Part shown: piece after piece, positions 1-7,019 of the stretch | Layout of the letters: each line of letters starts with the position of its first letter | Position numbering within the stretch: the stretch's first letter is position 1 | DNA from: Mucilaginibacter sp. | GTDB taxonomy: Bacteria; Bacteroidota; Bacteroidia; Sphingobacteriales; Sphingobacteriaceae | DNA: 64,000 bases | Direction of reading: 5' to 3' | NCBI RefSeq assembly: GCF_025359345.1 | Contig: NZ_JANYGQ010000035.1 | Coordinates: 1 to 64,000, forward strand | Notes under the pieces: model-generated | Seen by the model: the letters and a program-made list of their open reading frames with translations, nothing else | The model's database searches: none | What the model was told of the DNA's origin: nothing | Position numbers and translations under genes: made by a program

Positions 1-579
1 GTTCCACAATTCTTTTACCTCCTGTAAGGTATTTTGTGTTAAATCCCCGGCTTCGTCAATAATTACAATGGGGTTGGGTATCATTTTCAAATAGCACTTT
101 ATGTCCTCTTTTACATCGTACCATTTGCCGCCGCTATCAAGGCCGATGGCCTTTGCCAGTATGCGGGTAAACAGGGTTATTGATTTGCCCTGGCTGGCAT
201 CAACATAAAAGCAGTTTGGCAGGGTTGCAGCAAGGTATTTTGCTGTAAATGTTTTACCTATGCCGCATTCATCAACACAAAGCTTTGCCTTACTGTATTT
301 TTTACAAAAAAGTATATCCTCCTCAATGGTGTTAAAAACATCAGTTCGGGCCATATTCCATTGTCTGTCAACCTGGTTAACCTGCAACTTGCGTCCGAGG
401 CGCAGCCATTGATTATCTGGCATTAAGTTTTCTAATCTGCCTAAACGTAATTTAAGGCAGTTGGCGGCGCTTATACTATAGAACTTATAAAAGGCCTCGT
501 CGATTGTCGATCGGTCTTTTATAACCGATATCAGCGCTGCTGCAACTTTATTTTTAAAATCAATGCTTAACTGCTCCAT
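1..579 (-). CDS. AAA+ ATPase of a Mu-like transposon (MuB/TnsC-type), 3' end cut by the window
   Basis: The frame reads leftward from an ATG at 579 and stays open to the window edge (193 residues seen). It carries a P-loop-like motif CGIGKTFTAKYLA near residues 104-116 and a Walker B motif PIVIIDEAGDL near residues 171-181, as in ATPases that load target DNA for DDE transposases (MuB, TnsC). The Walker A is slightly unusual because Cys-Gly-Ile replaces the more common Gly-x-x. It begins 10 bp after the stop of the transposase gene, so the two are almost certainly co-transcribed. In Mu-like elements such a protein binds ATP and DNA and delivers target DNA to the transposase; that role is inferred from family and position. 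The C-terminus lies outside the window. Confidence 0.85.
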   Translation of the reverse strand, partial: MEQLSIDFKNKVAAALISVIKDRSTIDEAFYKFYSISAANCLKLRLGRLENLMPDNQWLRLGRKLQVNQVDRQWNMARTDVFNTIEEDILFCKKYSKAKLCVDECGIGKTFTAKYLAATLPNCFYVDASQGKSITLFTRILAKAIGLDSGGKWYDVKEDIKCYLKMIPNPIVIIDEAGDLTQNTLQEVKELWN

Positions 580-589
580 TGCGTTTTTA

Positions 590-2638
590 TTAAAATCTGT
601 CTTTCAATTCCCTTACAAAGCTTTGTGCCGGCAACAGATCGTAATCATCTGCTGGCAAGCTTGGCATTATACCGCCGCTTTCTTTTTTAGTCTCGTTCTT
701 TTTAAGGCCGGGCATTACGAAGTCATTAAATTGAGCCTTCCTATAGTCAATTACCGTAACTTTTTCTATCGACTGTTTTACCCGCCTGCCATAGCCCTCA
801 ATTGTTGCCACGTAAGCGCTCATAATGGTACGTGCGGCTGCATCTTCCGGTCCCTGCTCTATCTTTGCACGGTTGTAGGTTGGTTTTGGTAACGCCTCGC
901 AAATCAGTTGGTCGTCAATGTAAACAAGCGCTTTAAATACAGCGCCTTGATTATCATCAAGCCAATACACATCAATTTTTTGCCCCTCTACCTGTTTCAT
1001 TAAGTTAATCAGGTTAGCCCCGAGGCTTACCTTGCCATTATTGCCAAGCAAAAACTCTTTACGGTCGAGCCTGATAATTCCCACATTGCAGCTTGTTTGG
1101 GTTTTGTAGCCTATATATGGCAGTATGGCGGCGTAATTGGTAGGCTTTAAATCAGGATGCTGCTTTTTGCAAAATACCTGCCAGCGGCTCAGGTGTGTAT
1201 GAACGCTGTGCGGTTGGTTATTCCATGTTTCAATATCAGTTAATGCATTTTCAACGATAGTTGAATATGGCAGGGCAGGCATATCGTCAGCGCCGGGCTG
1301 ATTGCTCTCACTTAATGCAAAGGGCCTTGCAAGCCAGCCATCGCGCTCCTTTTCAATTTCATAACGTAGGGTTCTAAAATAGCGCTCTATCCGTTTACCT
1401 CTTGCATTATTGGCCTCGATACGCACGTGCTCAAACATTGCGCCCTCGCGTAAAAAGCTATTAACATAGCTACTATTTAAACTTGCCTCAGCTTCTAATT
1501 CGGCAGGTAAGCTAAATCCCCATTGGGCGTAATTCCTTACAAGTTGCCTGTAAAATTCAAGTATAATACCCTCTTTAGTGCTGCCATGCACCCAGCAGGT
1601 AAATGCTTCACTACCTAGGTCTATACCGTTATAAAACCAAACCCTTTTACCGTCAGCCATTTTAAACGGCGGTTGCCTGTCATCAATTGAAATGATGCTA
1701 CCGGCGTATTTTGGTTTATCGAGGGAATGATGCGGCTTAAACTGCTGCATAAGTGTTTGCCGGTTACCGCTGCGTATGGCGTAGGTGCCTATTTTACTTT
1801 GCCAGCTTGCCATGTATTTTTTAACAGTGGTATCGCTTAGCTTTTTAAAGTCGGCAGGGTTGTACACCTCGCCTGATGCATTATTGATAACTTCAATGTA
1901 TCCGTTTAAAAAAACTTTATATTCCCGGTGTACTTCGGTAGCGTTTGGTTTTTTACTGCGGCCTGCAAAAAGGCTTTGCAGTAGGCTTAAGGTTTCGTCT
2001 GTAACCTTTCGGGTGTTTTGGTTGCCGTGTTTATCAGATATCAGGCTTATGTAACCTTGTGTTTCAAAGTCATTTAAAACCCGTTTAAAATGCCTTTCGC
2101 TGGCCGGTAAGCTGTGTTCTATATTGAACTTTGCTTTAAGGGCTTGATTAAAGCTTTGTACATCATTATGCAGGGCATCGCCTATTGATGGCACAGTGGT
2201 ATTGCCGTTAATATCTTTTTTGCGTTTGAGGTTTCCCTTCATTGATCGCCGCATGTCGATACGCGCCAGGTTTAGCAATATGGCAGCTTTTAAAACACTT
2301 GCATTTACAATGTATCGCTCCTGATATTTCATATCGAGCGTCTCTCCATTTTCAAACTGGTAGGTTGAGTAAAACCTTACAGCTTCGCCGTCTTCTTTGT
2401 AGTACTTTAATAATATGTGGTCAACTTTGCGCGGGTCTCCTAGGCAATCTTGTATGTGTGGGGGTAATGTATCAAAATCAACAAGCATTTGATGGCCGGG
2501 GCTTGACCTGTTGAGGCGCTTAATTCCGTACGTATTTTCTTTATGCCGCCAAATAACCTTTTTAAGGGCATCATAAGAATACCATGGCACAAGTTCAGCC
2601 GCATTTACACCAACTTTTTTTCCTATTTGCTGTGGCAT
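590..2638 (-). CDS. Mu-like DDE transposase/integrase (A protein)
   Basis: The product has 682 residues. Residues 1-300 look like DNA-binding helical domains, and an RNase H-fold (rve) core spans about 310-430. Core acidic residues are visible: SIDD at 317-320, an acidic cluster ELEAE at 380-384, and E418 in GKRIERYFR, with the spacing expected of a D-D-E core. At the second position I see only glutamates, not aspartate; I believe this is usual in Bacteroidota members of the group, but it should be checked. The C-terminus (about 550-682) resembles the beta-barrel and tail of MuA-like proteins. It catalyses strand transfer of the element. It precedes the ATPase gene by 10 bp and follows a small Ner-like gene, the A-B order of transposable phages. 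Start is ATG at 2638. Confidence 0.9.
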   Translation of the reverse strand: MPQQIGKKVGVNAAELVPWYSYDALKKVIWRHKENTYGIKRLNRSSPGHQMLVDFDTLPPHIQDCLGDPRKVDHILLKYYKEDGEAVRFYSTYQFENGETLDMKYQERYIVNASVLKAAILLNLARIDMRRSMKGNLKRKKDINGNTTVPSIGDALHNDVQSFNQALKAKFNIEHSLPASERHFKRVLNDFETQGYISLISDKHGNQNTRKVTDETLSLLQSLFAGRSKKPNATEVHREYKVFLNGYIEVINNASGEVYNPADFKKLSDTTVKKYMASWQSKIGTYAIRSGNRQTLMQQFKPHHSLDKPKYAGSIISIDDRQPPFKMADGKRVWFYNGIDLGSEAFTCWVHGSTKEGIILEFYRQLVRNYAQWGFSLPAELEAEASLNSSYVNSFLREGAMFEHVRIEANNARGKRIERYFRTLRYEIEKERDGWLARPFALSESNQPGADDMPALPYSTIVENALTDIETWNNQPHSVHTHLSRWQVFCKKQHPDLKPTNYAAILPYIGYKTQTSCNVGIIRLDRKEFLLGNNGKVSLGANLINLMKQVEGQKIDVYWLDDNQGAVFKALVYIDDQLICEALPKPTYNRAKIEQGPEDAAARTIMSAYVATIEGYGRRVKQSIEKVTVIDYRKAQFNDFVMPGLKKNETKKESGGIMPSLPADDYDLLPAQSFVRELKDRF

Positions 2639-2729
2639 TATTAATTATTAATTGGGGTTATTGTTCCCGCCGGTGTGCGAAGTCCGGTAGCGCGTTCGGG
2701 AAAATTATTTTCTGTAGCCGTACCTGCCT

Positions 2730-2948
2730 TTAGTTAACTAATGATGCCACCTTAGCATTTAGTTCATTCTGTTTGGTTTTATGTTTTTCCATAAACTCAA
2801 CTGCCGCTGTAAGTACATCCATGTTGTCAGACCGGCCATCTAACACCTTTTTTACGGTGTCGTTCGCCACGCCCACTTGTTTCGCAATAGCCGTTATACC
2901 ACCCCAGGGTAATGCTTCGAAAAGTTTTTTTAATGCTTGTTTGTCCAT
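2730..2948 (-). CDS. Small HTH DNA-binding protein, Ner-like position
   Basis: The product has 72 residues. The middle part (GGITAIAKQVGVANDTVKKVLDG, about residues 17-38) has the pattern of a helix-turn-helix, with the second helix in VANDTVKKVL. It lies between the transposase gene and the divergent repressor gene, where Mu-like phages encode Ner, the negative regulator of early transcription. The role is therefore inferred mainly from position; the sequence itself only supports a small DNA-binding protein. Start is ATG at 2948; a 91-bp gap separates it from the transposase start. Confidence 0.7.
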   Translation of the reverse strand: MDKQALKKLFEALPWGGITAIAKQVGVANDTVKKVLDGRSDNMDVLTAAVEFMEKHKTKQNELNAKVASLVN

Positions 2949-3052
2949 GATTCGCTAATTTTAATATATTTACATTGATTATAGTACAATTATCACTAAT
3001 TATATTCTTATTTGCAAATTTTTGTTGATTTTAATAGATTTTTATTTACAAA
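2949..3052. promoter_or_regulatory. Divergent early/repressor promoter-operator region of the Mu-like element
   Basis: This 104-bp AT-rich gap separates the leftward early genes from the rightward repressor gene. It holds two related words, TTTTAATATATTTAC and TTTTAATAGATTTTTATTTAC-like, plus two near copies of CAATTATCACTAATTAT-type sequence. These could be repressor or Ner operators. The assignment rests on position and repetition only. Confidence 0.45.
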
Positions 3053-3811
3053 ATGAATAGTTTACGCTCAAGAATTAACGAATTAATAAGCCATTTGAAA
3101 CTGTCAAAAAATGAATTCGCAAGAGAAATTGGCCTTTCAAGCGCTATGGTGTCTAAAATAACCACAAAGGACATAAACTTCGGCATCGATGTGTATCAGA
3201 AAATAATTAGTAAATACACTAATCTAAATCAGCAATGGCTACTAACAGGAGTAGGTGAAATGTGGCTATCAAGCGAAAGAAATGCATCGGTCCGCGATTC
3301 CGATTCAAAAGCTACTGAACCATCTAATATGATTGATGTCATAAATTTAGGGGTCAAGTTGAGCGAGGATATTAGTAATAGGCCGGTGCTTTACGGCGGA
3401 TATTTCGAGGAGAACAAACTTGCTTTTTATCTAAAACATTCTGATAAACGATTAGATGGTCTGCTTTCAAACGCAATAGACGACCTAAAAAACGTTTATG
3501 AGGCTTATCGAAAGCTTATCCTTTTTTCGGAAAGCATGGGCGCTCCTGATTTTGTTTTAGAAAAATTTCCGGCTATAGATGAATTCAAGGTATATAAACG
3601 AAAATTTGTAGATGCTGAATTTAAAGAAACATACGGGGTAATAACAGATAGTAAGGTGCTTAAATGTGCTAAGTTAATCGACTATGAAAGCAACCTTGAG
3701 CATTATACATTTTTACTTAACAAGCTTATTGAATATATGTACAGGTACGCAGATATGTACCAGGGATATCTAACGAGCGACCCGCTTAACAGAACTAATC
3801 AGCACCAATAA
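3053..3811 (+). CDS. Phage-type repressor with N-terminal HTH (cI/c-like)
   Basis: The product has 252 residues. Residues 1-60 form an XRE/CI-type helix-turn-helix (LSKNEFAREIGLSSAMVSKITTKD), followed by a YPNLNQQWLLTGVGEMW-like segment typical of Bacteroidota phage repressors. The C-terminal part (about 100-252) is helical and polar and shows no LexA/CI Ser-Lys protease motif that I can recognise, so control by self-cleavage is not indicated. It is transcribed away from the ner-transposase-ATPase genes, as in Mu-like phages where the repressor lies between the early promoter and the element end. It probably represses the early promoter at 2949-3052 and maintains lysogeny. Confidence 0.8.
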   Translation: MNSLRSRINELISHLKLSKNEFAREIGLSSAMVSKITTKDINFGIDVYQKIISKYTNLNQQWLLTGVGEMWLSSERNASVRDSDSKATEPSNMIDVINLGVKLSEDISNRPVLYGGYFEENKLAFYLKHSDKRLDGLLSNAIDDLKNVYEAYRKLILFSESMGAPDFVLEKFPAIDEFKVYKRKFVDAEFKETYGVITDSKVLKCAKLIDYESNLEHYTFLLNKLIEYMYRYADMYQGYLTSDPLNRTNQHQ

Positions 3812-4540
3812 TGCGGCGTATTAACGCACTTAAAGAGCACAAACAATACGCAGATACCTACGCGCACACAAAATTTAAAATCTAAGTTTTTTGTAAATAC
3901 TTTATTACTTATTGATTTACAACAAGTTACACTTTTTTTAACAATATACTTAAATTGTTTTATCGGGGTACTTACGTGCAAAAAATTGCACTTTAACCCC
4001 CTTTTTTTGCACTTATCGGGGTACTTACGCGTTAAAAAATACACGGTAATGTCCCCCTGTTTGTCCCCCTGTTTGTCCCCCTGTTAACAAAACAATATCA
4101 AAACACCCTTTTTTGCAACGTTTTAGGCCTTACCGCTGTCATATAACCAGGCGCAAAACAGCCGGTTATGGCAGCGTATCCGGCCGTTTTTGAGTAGTTA
4201 TAGGGAGTTCTTTAAAATATTAGCAAGGTATATAAAGTGTTTTTACAGGGCAAAAAAGGCCGTTTTATACAAGTTAAGCCATTTTTTTGAGTGTAAAATA
4301 TAAGATAAATGGCAAGAGTGGGCCAAAAGCAGCCGGTTTGTACAAGTATTATCGTAGATAAACCAAGAATGTACATTTCGTTTTGCCCTGATGCTCTTTT
4401 AAAATCGGCTTAAAATCGGCCTCTACAATATCAAAAAGGCCGTTTTTTTGCGTTTTGCCGTTTTATCTTCTTTTGTACGTTTGGTTATACCCCCTATACC
4501 CGCGCGTCTTTTTTAAAAAAGTTTATAAATAATTTGCAAA
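3812..4540. other. Non-coding region containing the probable left end of the Mu-like element
   Basis: I see no convincing gene in this stretch. It lies between the repressor, normally the outermost gene on that side of a Mu-like phage, and the host blaI promoter, so the phage-host junction should be inside it. It holds direct repeats, small palindromes and several GGCCGTTTT/GCCGGTTT words: around 4190, 4258-4275, 4332-4347 and 4437-4460, two of them followed by TACAAGT. These are candidates for transposase-binding sites. The exact junction and the target-site duplication cannot be fixed without the other end. Confidence 0.5.
3960..4085. repeat. Direct and tandem repeats in the phage end region
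   Basis: A perfect 17-bp direct repeat TTATCGGGGTACTTACG occurs at 3960-3976 and 4013-4029. Overlapping the first copy is a GTGCAA/TTGCAC palindrome (3976-3991). A perfect 12-bp tandem repeat TGTCCCCCTGTT follows three times at 4050-4061, 4062-4073 and 4074-4085. Such clustered repeats suit multiple transposase or repressor binding sites near a transposable-phage end; the function is inferred. Confidence 0.75.
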
Positions 4541-4580
4541 TACGAAACTTATCGTACATATTTGTACGAAGAAATTCGTA
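4541..4580. promoter_or_regulatory. BlaI/MecI-type operator upstream of blaI
   Basis: The core TACATATTTGTA (4555-4566) matches the TACA-N4-TGTA operator of the BlaI/MecI family. The dyad extends to CGTACATA/TTTGTACG (4553-4568), and an outer pair TACGAA (4541-4546) / TTCGTA (4575-4580) shares the same centre at 4560.5. It ends 12 bp before the blaI start codon, which suggests autorepression of the blaI-M56 genes. Confidence 0.75.
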
Positions 4581-4592
4581 TAACTATTTAAA

Positions 4593-4964
4593 ATGGAAAT
4601 TAAACCAACAGAAAGCGAGCTTGAGATACTACAGGTAATCTGGAAAAAGGGCCAGTGTACCGTACGTGATGTGCATGAGGAATTGGCAAAAAATAAAGAT
4701 GCCGGTTATACTACAACTTTAAAGCTGATGCAGATAATGCACGACAAAGGAATGGTTGAGCGCGACACAACCGCCAAAACCCACCTGTACAAATCATTGA
4801 TAACCCGCGAGCAGGCACAACAAACAGCCATCGATAAAATAATCTCGACAGTGTTTAAAGGTTCAACATCTGATTTGGTGATACAGGCCCTGGGCCATCA
4901 CCGTGCATCAAAAGATGAGATAGATGCAATTAAGGATTATTTGAAACAGTTTGAGGGGAAGTGA
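4593..4964 (+). CDS. blaI: BlaI/MecI-family transcriptional repressor
   Basis: The product has 123 residues, typical of the family. The N-terminal winged helix is recognisable: PTESELEILQVIWKKGQCTVRDVHEEL, then GYTTTLKLMQIMHDKGMVERD. The C-terminal third (LITREQAQQTAIDKIISTVFKGSTSDLVIQALG) corresponds to the dimerisation helices. Family members repress their own operon and are inactivated by proteolysis triggered by a membrane M56 peptidase; two such peptidases follow directly. A matching operator dyad lies just upstream. What signal is sensed here is unknown, and no beta-lactamase gene is present in the window. Confidence 0.92.
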   Translation: MEIKPTESELEILQVIWKKGQCTVRDVHEELAKNKDAGYTTTLKLMQIMHDKGMVERDTTAKTHLYKSLITREQAQQTAIDKIISTVFKGSTSDLVIQALGHHRASKDEIDAIKDYLKQFEGK

Positions 4965-5080
4965 TTGGAGATAAGAGTTTAGAGATTAGGCAAAAAAGAC
5001 AGGTAATAAATAAAAAGGTAAACGACAGGAGCCCCGGGATTGTAACTAATCTCTAATCTCCGGTCTCTAATTAACTAAAA
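4965..5080. repeat. Inverted low-complexity repeat (CTAATCTC family)
   Basis: The gap between blaI and the first M56 gene contains GATTGGAGATAAGAGTTTAG-type sequence followed by AGAGATTAG (about 4963-4990), and the complementary CTAATCTCTAATCTCC with further CTCTAATTA (5046-5073). The arms can pair. The same words recur at 14893-15067 and 16754-16863, so this is one copy of a dispersed family. Confidence 0.7.
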
Positions 5081-6982
5081 ATGGAAACTATACTATACAA
5101 CATAAGCCAGGTTTTAGGCGTCACCATTATCCACTCGTTGTGGCAGGGTTTGGTGGTGTATTTTATTTTGAGGATTGTTTTCGCCGGCTCATCGTCGTTA
5201 ACGGCTACAAAAAAATATAACCTGGCTATTGGCGCAATGGTTGCCATTACAGTTTGTTTTATTTATACGCTGCTTACCGAAATTAGCGCTTACAGCTGGG
5301 TAACCTTAAAGAAAAATCAGCTTTTGGCGTTATTGCCTTATTTAAATTTGCCTACCAACAGTCACTATCAGCCGGCATGGTACTATAAAATTTCGGGGTA
5401 CCTGCCATTTATATGTGCAGTTTACTTTACCGGCCTCACCATAAATCTGGCAAGGTTGGCTATGGAATGGAGCAAAATAAGGCAAATAAGGCTATCAGTT
5501 TTACCCGCCGAACAAATGCAGCGGTATGTAAACACGTTCGCACAAAAGCTGGGCATCAAAAAGCATATCCAGCTAAAATTCAGCGAGCTGATTGACGTGC
5601 CCTGTATGATAGGCTACTTTAAGCCACTTGTACTTTTACCCGTATCGATATGTACAAACCTCTCGGCTGATGAAGTTGAGGCCATTTTATTACACGAGCT
5701 TTCGCACATCAAACGGAACGACTACCTGGTGAACCTGCTGCAGCAGTTTATAGGGGTGTTGCTCTTTTTTAATCCCTTTACCCAATTAATTACCCGGATT
5801 GTAAACCAGGAACGTGAAAACGGCTGCGATGATTTAGTAGTTGAAAAAACCGGCGAGCCTTTAATATATGCGCAAGCTTTAATAAAGCTTGAAGAGGTGC
5901 GCAAAACAAATTTTAAGCTGGCACTTGCGGCAACCGGGCAAAAGTTCCATTTATTAAACAGAATTGAACGTATCATGAAAACTAAAAAACATATTGGCAG
6001 CATCCGCCATTTAATGATAGCCCTGTTTTTATTAGCAGGCACCCTTAGCTGTATTGCATGGTTTAACCCTAAAACTGCAACACCCAAAACCCTTTTAACC
6101 GATTCCACAAACTACAGCTTGCAAAGCGATACCACCAAATACAAGCACAAAAGCAAAACTGTAGCCAAAAGTCAAAAAAATAAGCTGAAGGCCGGAAAGC
6201 AAAAAACAGGCAAAACCGAGCAATCTTACAGCAATACTTATTGGGGTGATGACGCACCTGATTCGGTTAAACGCTTTTTTAATAGCGCCGAATGGAAAAG
6301 CCAGATGGATGCAGTACGCAAACAAGGCCTGGAAATGCAAAAGCATTTTAACAGCGCCGAGTGGAAGGCTCAAATGGACCAAATGAAAAAACAGTTCAAC
6401 AGCCCCGAATGGAAAAAACAAATGGAAGCCATGAGCAAACAGGGCCTTGAAATGCAAAAACACTTTAACAGCGCCGAATGGAAAAGTCAGATGGACCTGA
6501 TGAAAAAGCAGTTTGACAGCCCCGAATGGAAAAATCAAATACTGGCCATGGCCAAGCAGTCCGAAGAAATGAGTAAGCACTTCAACAGTGTTGAATGGAA
6601 AAACCAAGTTAAAGAACTGGAAAAACAAGGCAAGCTGATGCAAAAACAATTTGACAGTCCTGAATGGAAAAACCAGTTTAAAGAAATGGAAAAACAGGGT
6701 AAGCTGATGCAAAAACAGTTTGACAGCCCTGAATGGAAAAACCAAATGAAAGAGCTGACAAAACAATTCGACAGCCCGGAATGGAAAAACCAAATGAAAG
6801 ACCTGACCAAACAGTTTGACAGCCCAGAGTGGAAAAACCAAATGAAAGAGCTGAAAAAGCAATTGGACAGCAAAGAGTGGAAAAAAATGAAACGCAATGG
6901 CCATTGGGTATTAACCGACACAACCGGCGATGTTCGTATCTACAGGTCGAAGAAGGACACTACTGAAAAAGAAGACCAATAA
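5081..6982 (+). CDS. BlaR1-like M56 membrane metallopeptidase with C-terminal FNSxEWKxQM repeats
   Basis: The product has 633 residues. The N-terminal half is a BlaR1/MecR1-type M56 peptidase: TIIHSLWQG in the first membrane helix, further helices near residues 45-65 and 108-128, the zinc motif HELSH starting at H205, ENGCDDLVV downstream, and a last membrane segment near 308-330. The C-terminal half lacks the penicillin-binding sensor domain of BlaR1. In its place stand ten F(N/D)SxEWKxQ repeats plus a degenerate eleventh, of 16 or 23 residues; the difference is one heptad, as expected of a helical or coiled-coil stalk. By analogy it probably senses an envelope signal and triggers BlaI loss. 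It lies downstream of blaI and 37 bp before a paralogue. Confidence 0.88.
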   Translation: METILYNISQVLGVTIIHSLWQGLVVYFILRIVFAGSSSLTATKKYNLAIGAMVAITVCFIYTLLTEISAYSWVTLKKNQLLALLPYLNLPTNSHYQPAWYYKISGYLPFICAVYFTGLTINLARLAMEWSKIRQIRLSVLPAEQMQRYVNTFAQKLGIKKHIQLKFSELIDVPCMIGYFKPLVLLPVSICTNLSADEVEAILLHELSHIKRNDYLVNLLQQFIGVLLFFNPFTQLITRIVNQERENGCDDLVVEKTGEPLIYAQALIKLEEVRKTNFKLALAATGQKFHLLNRIERIMKTKKHIGSIRHLMIALFLLAGTLSCIAWFNPKTATPKTLLTDSTNYSLQSDTTKYKHKSKTVAKSQKNKLKAGKQKTGKTEQSYSNTYWGDDAPDSVKRFFNSAEWKSQMDAVRKQGLEMQKHFNSAEWKAQMDQMKKQFNSPEWKKQMEAMSKQGLEMQKHFNSAEWKSQMDLMKKQFDSPEWKNQILAMAKQSEEMSKHFNSVEWKNQVKELEKQGKLMQKQFDSPEWKNQFKEMEKQGKLMQKQFDSPEWKNQMKELTKQFDSPEWKNQMKDLTKQFDSPEWKNQMKELKKQLDSKEWKKMKRNGHWVLTDTTGDVRIYRSKKDTTEKEDQ

Positions 6983-7019
6983 CAAACCGGCCAAACATTA
7001 ACCTTTAGCTTTTATTACC

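Noticed and set aside
3799..4044. An 81-residue minus-strand frame overlapping the end of the phage repressor
   Set aside because: It crosses the repeat-rich end region, has an odd Cys/Lys-rich composition and resembles nothing known.
4050..4085. Short tandem array considered as a CRISPR fragment
   Set aside because: Units are 12 bp and directly adjacent with no spacers, and no cas gene is near.
6095..6904. A long minus-strand frame (269 residues, Phe/His-rich) opposite the first M56 gene
   Set aside because: It mirrors the FNSxEWK repeat array on the other strand and has no start context, domain or plausible composition.
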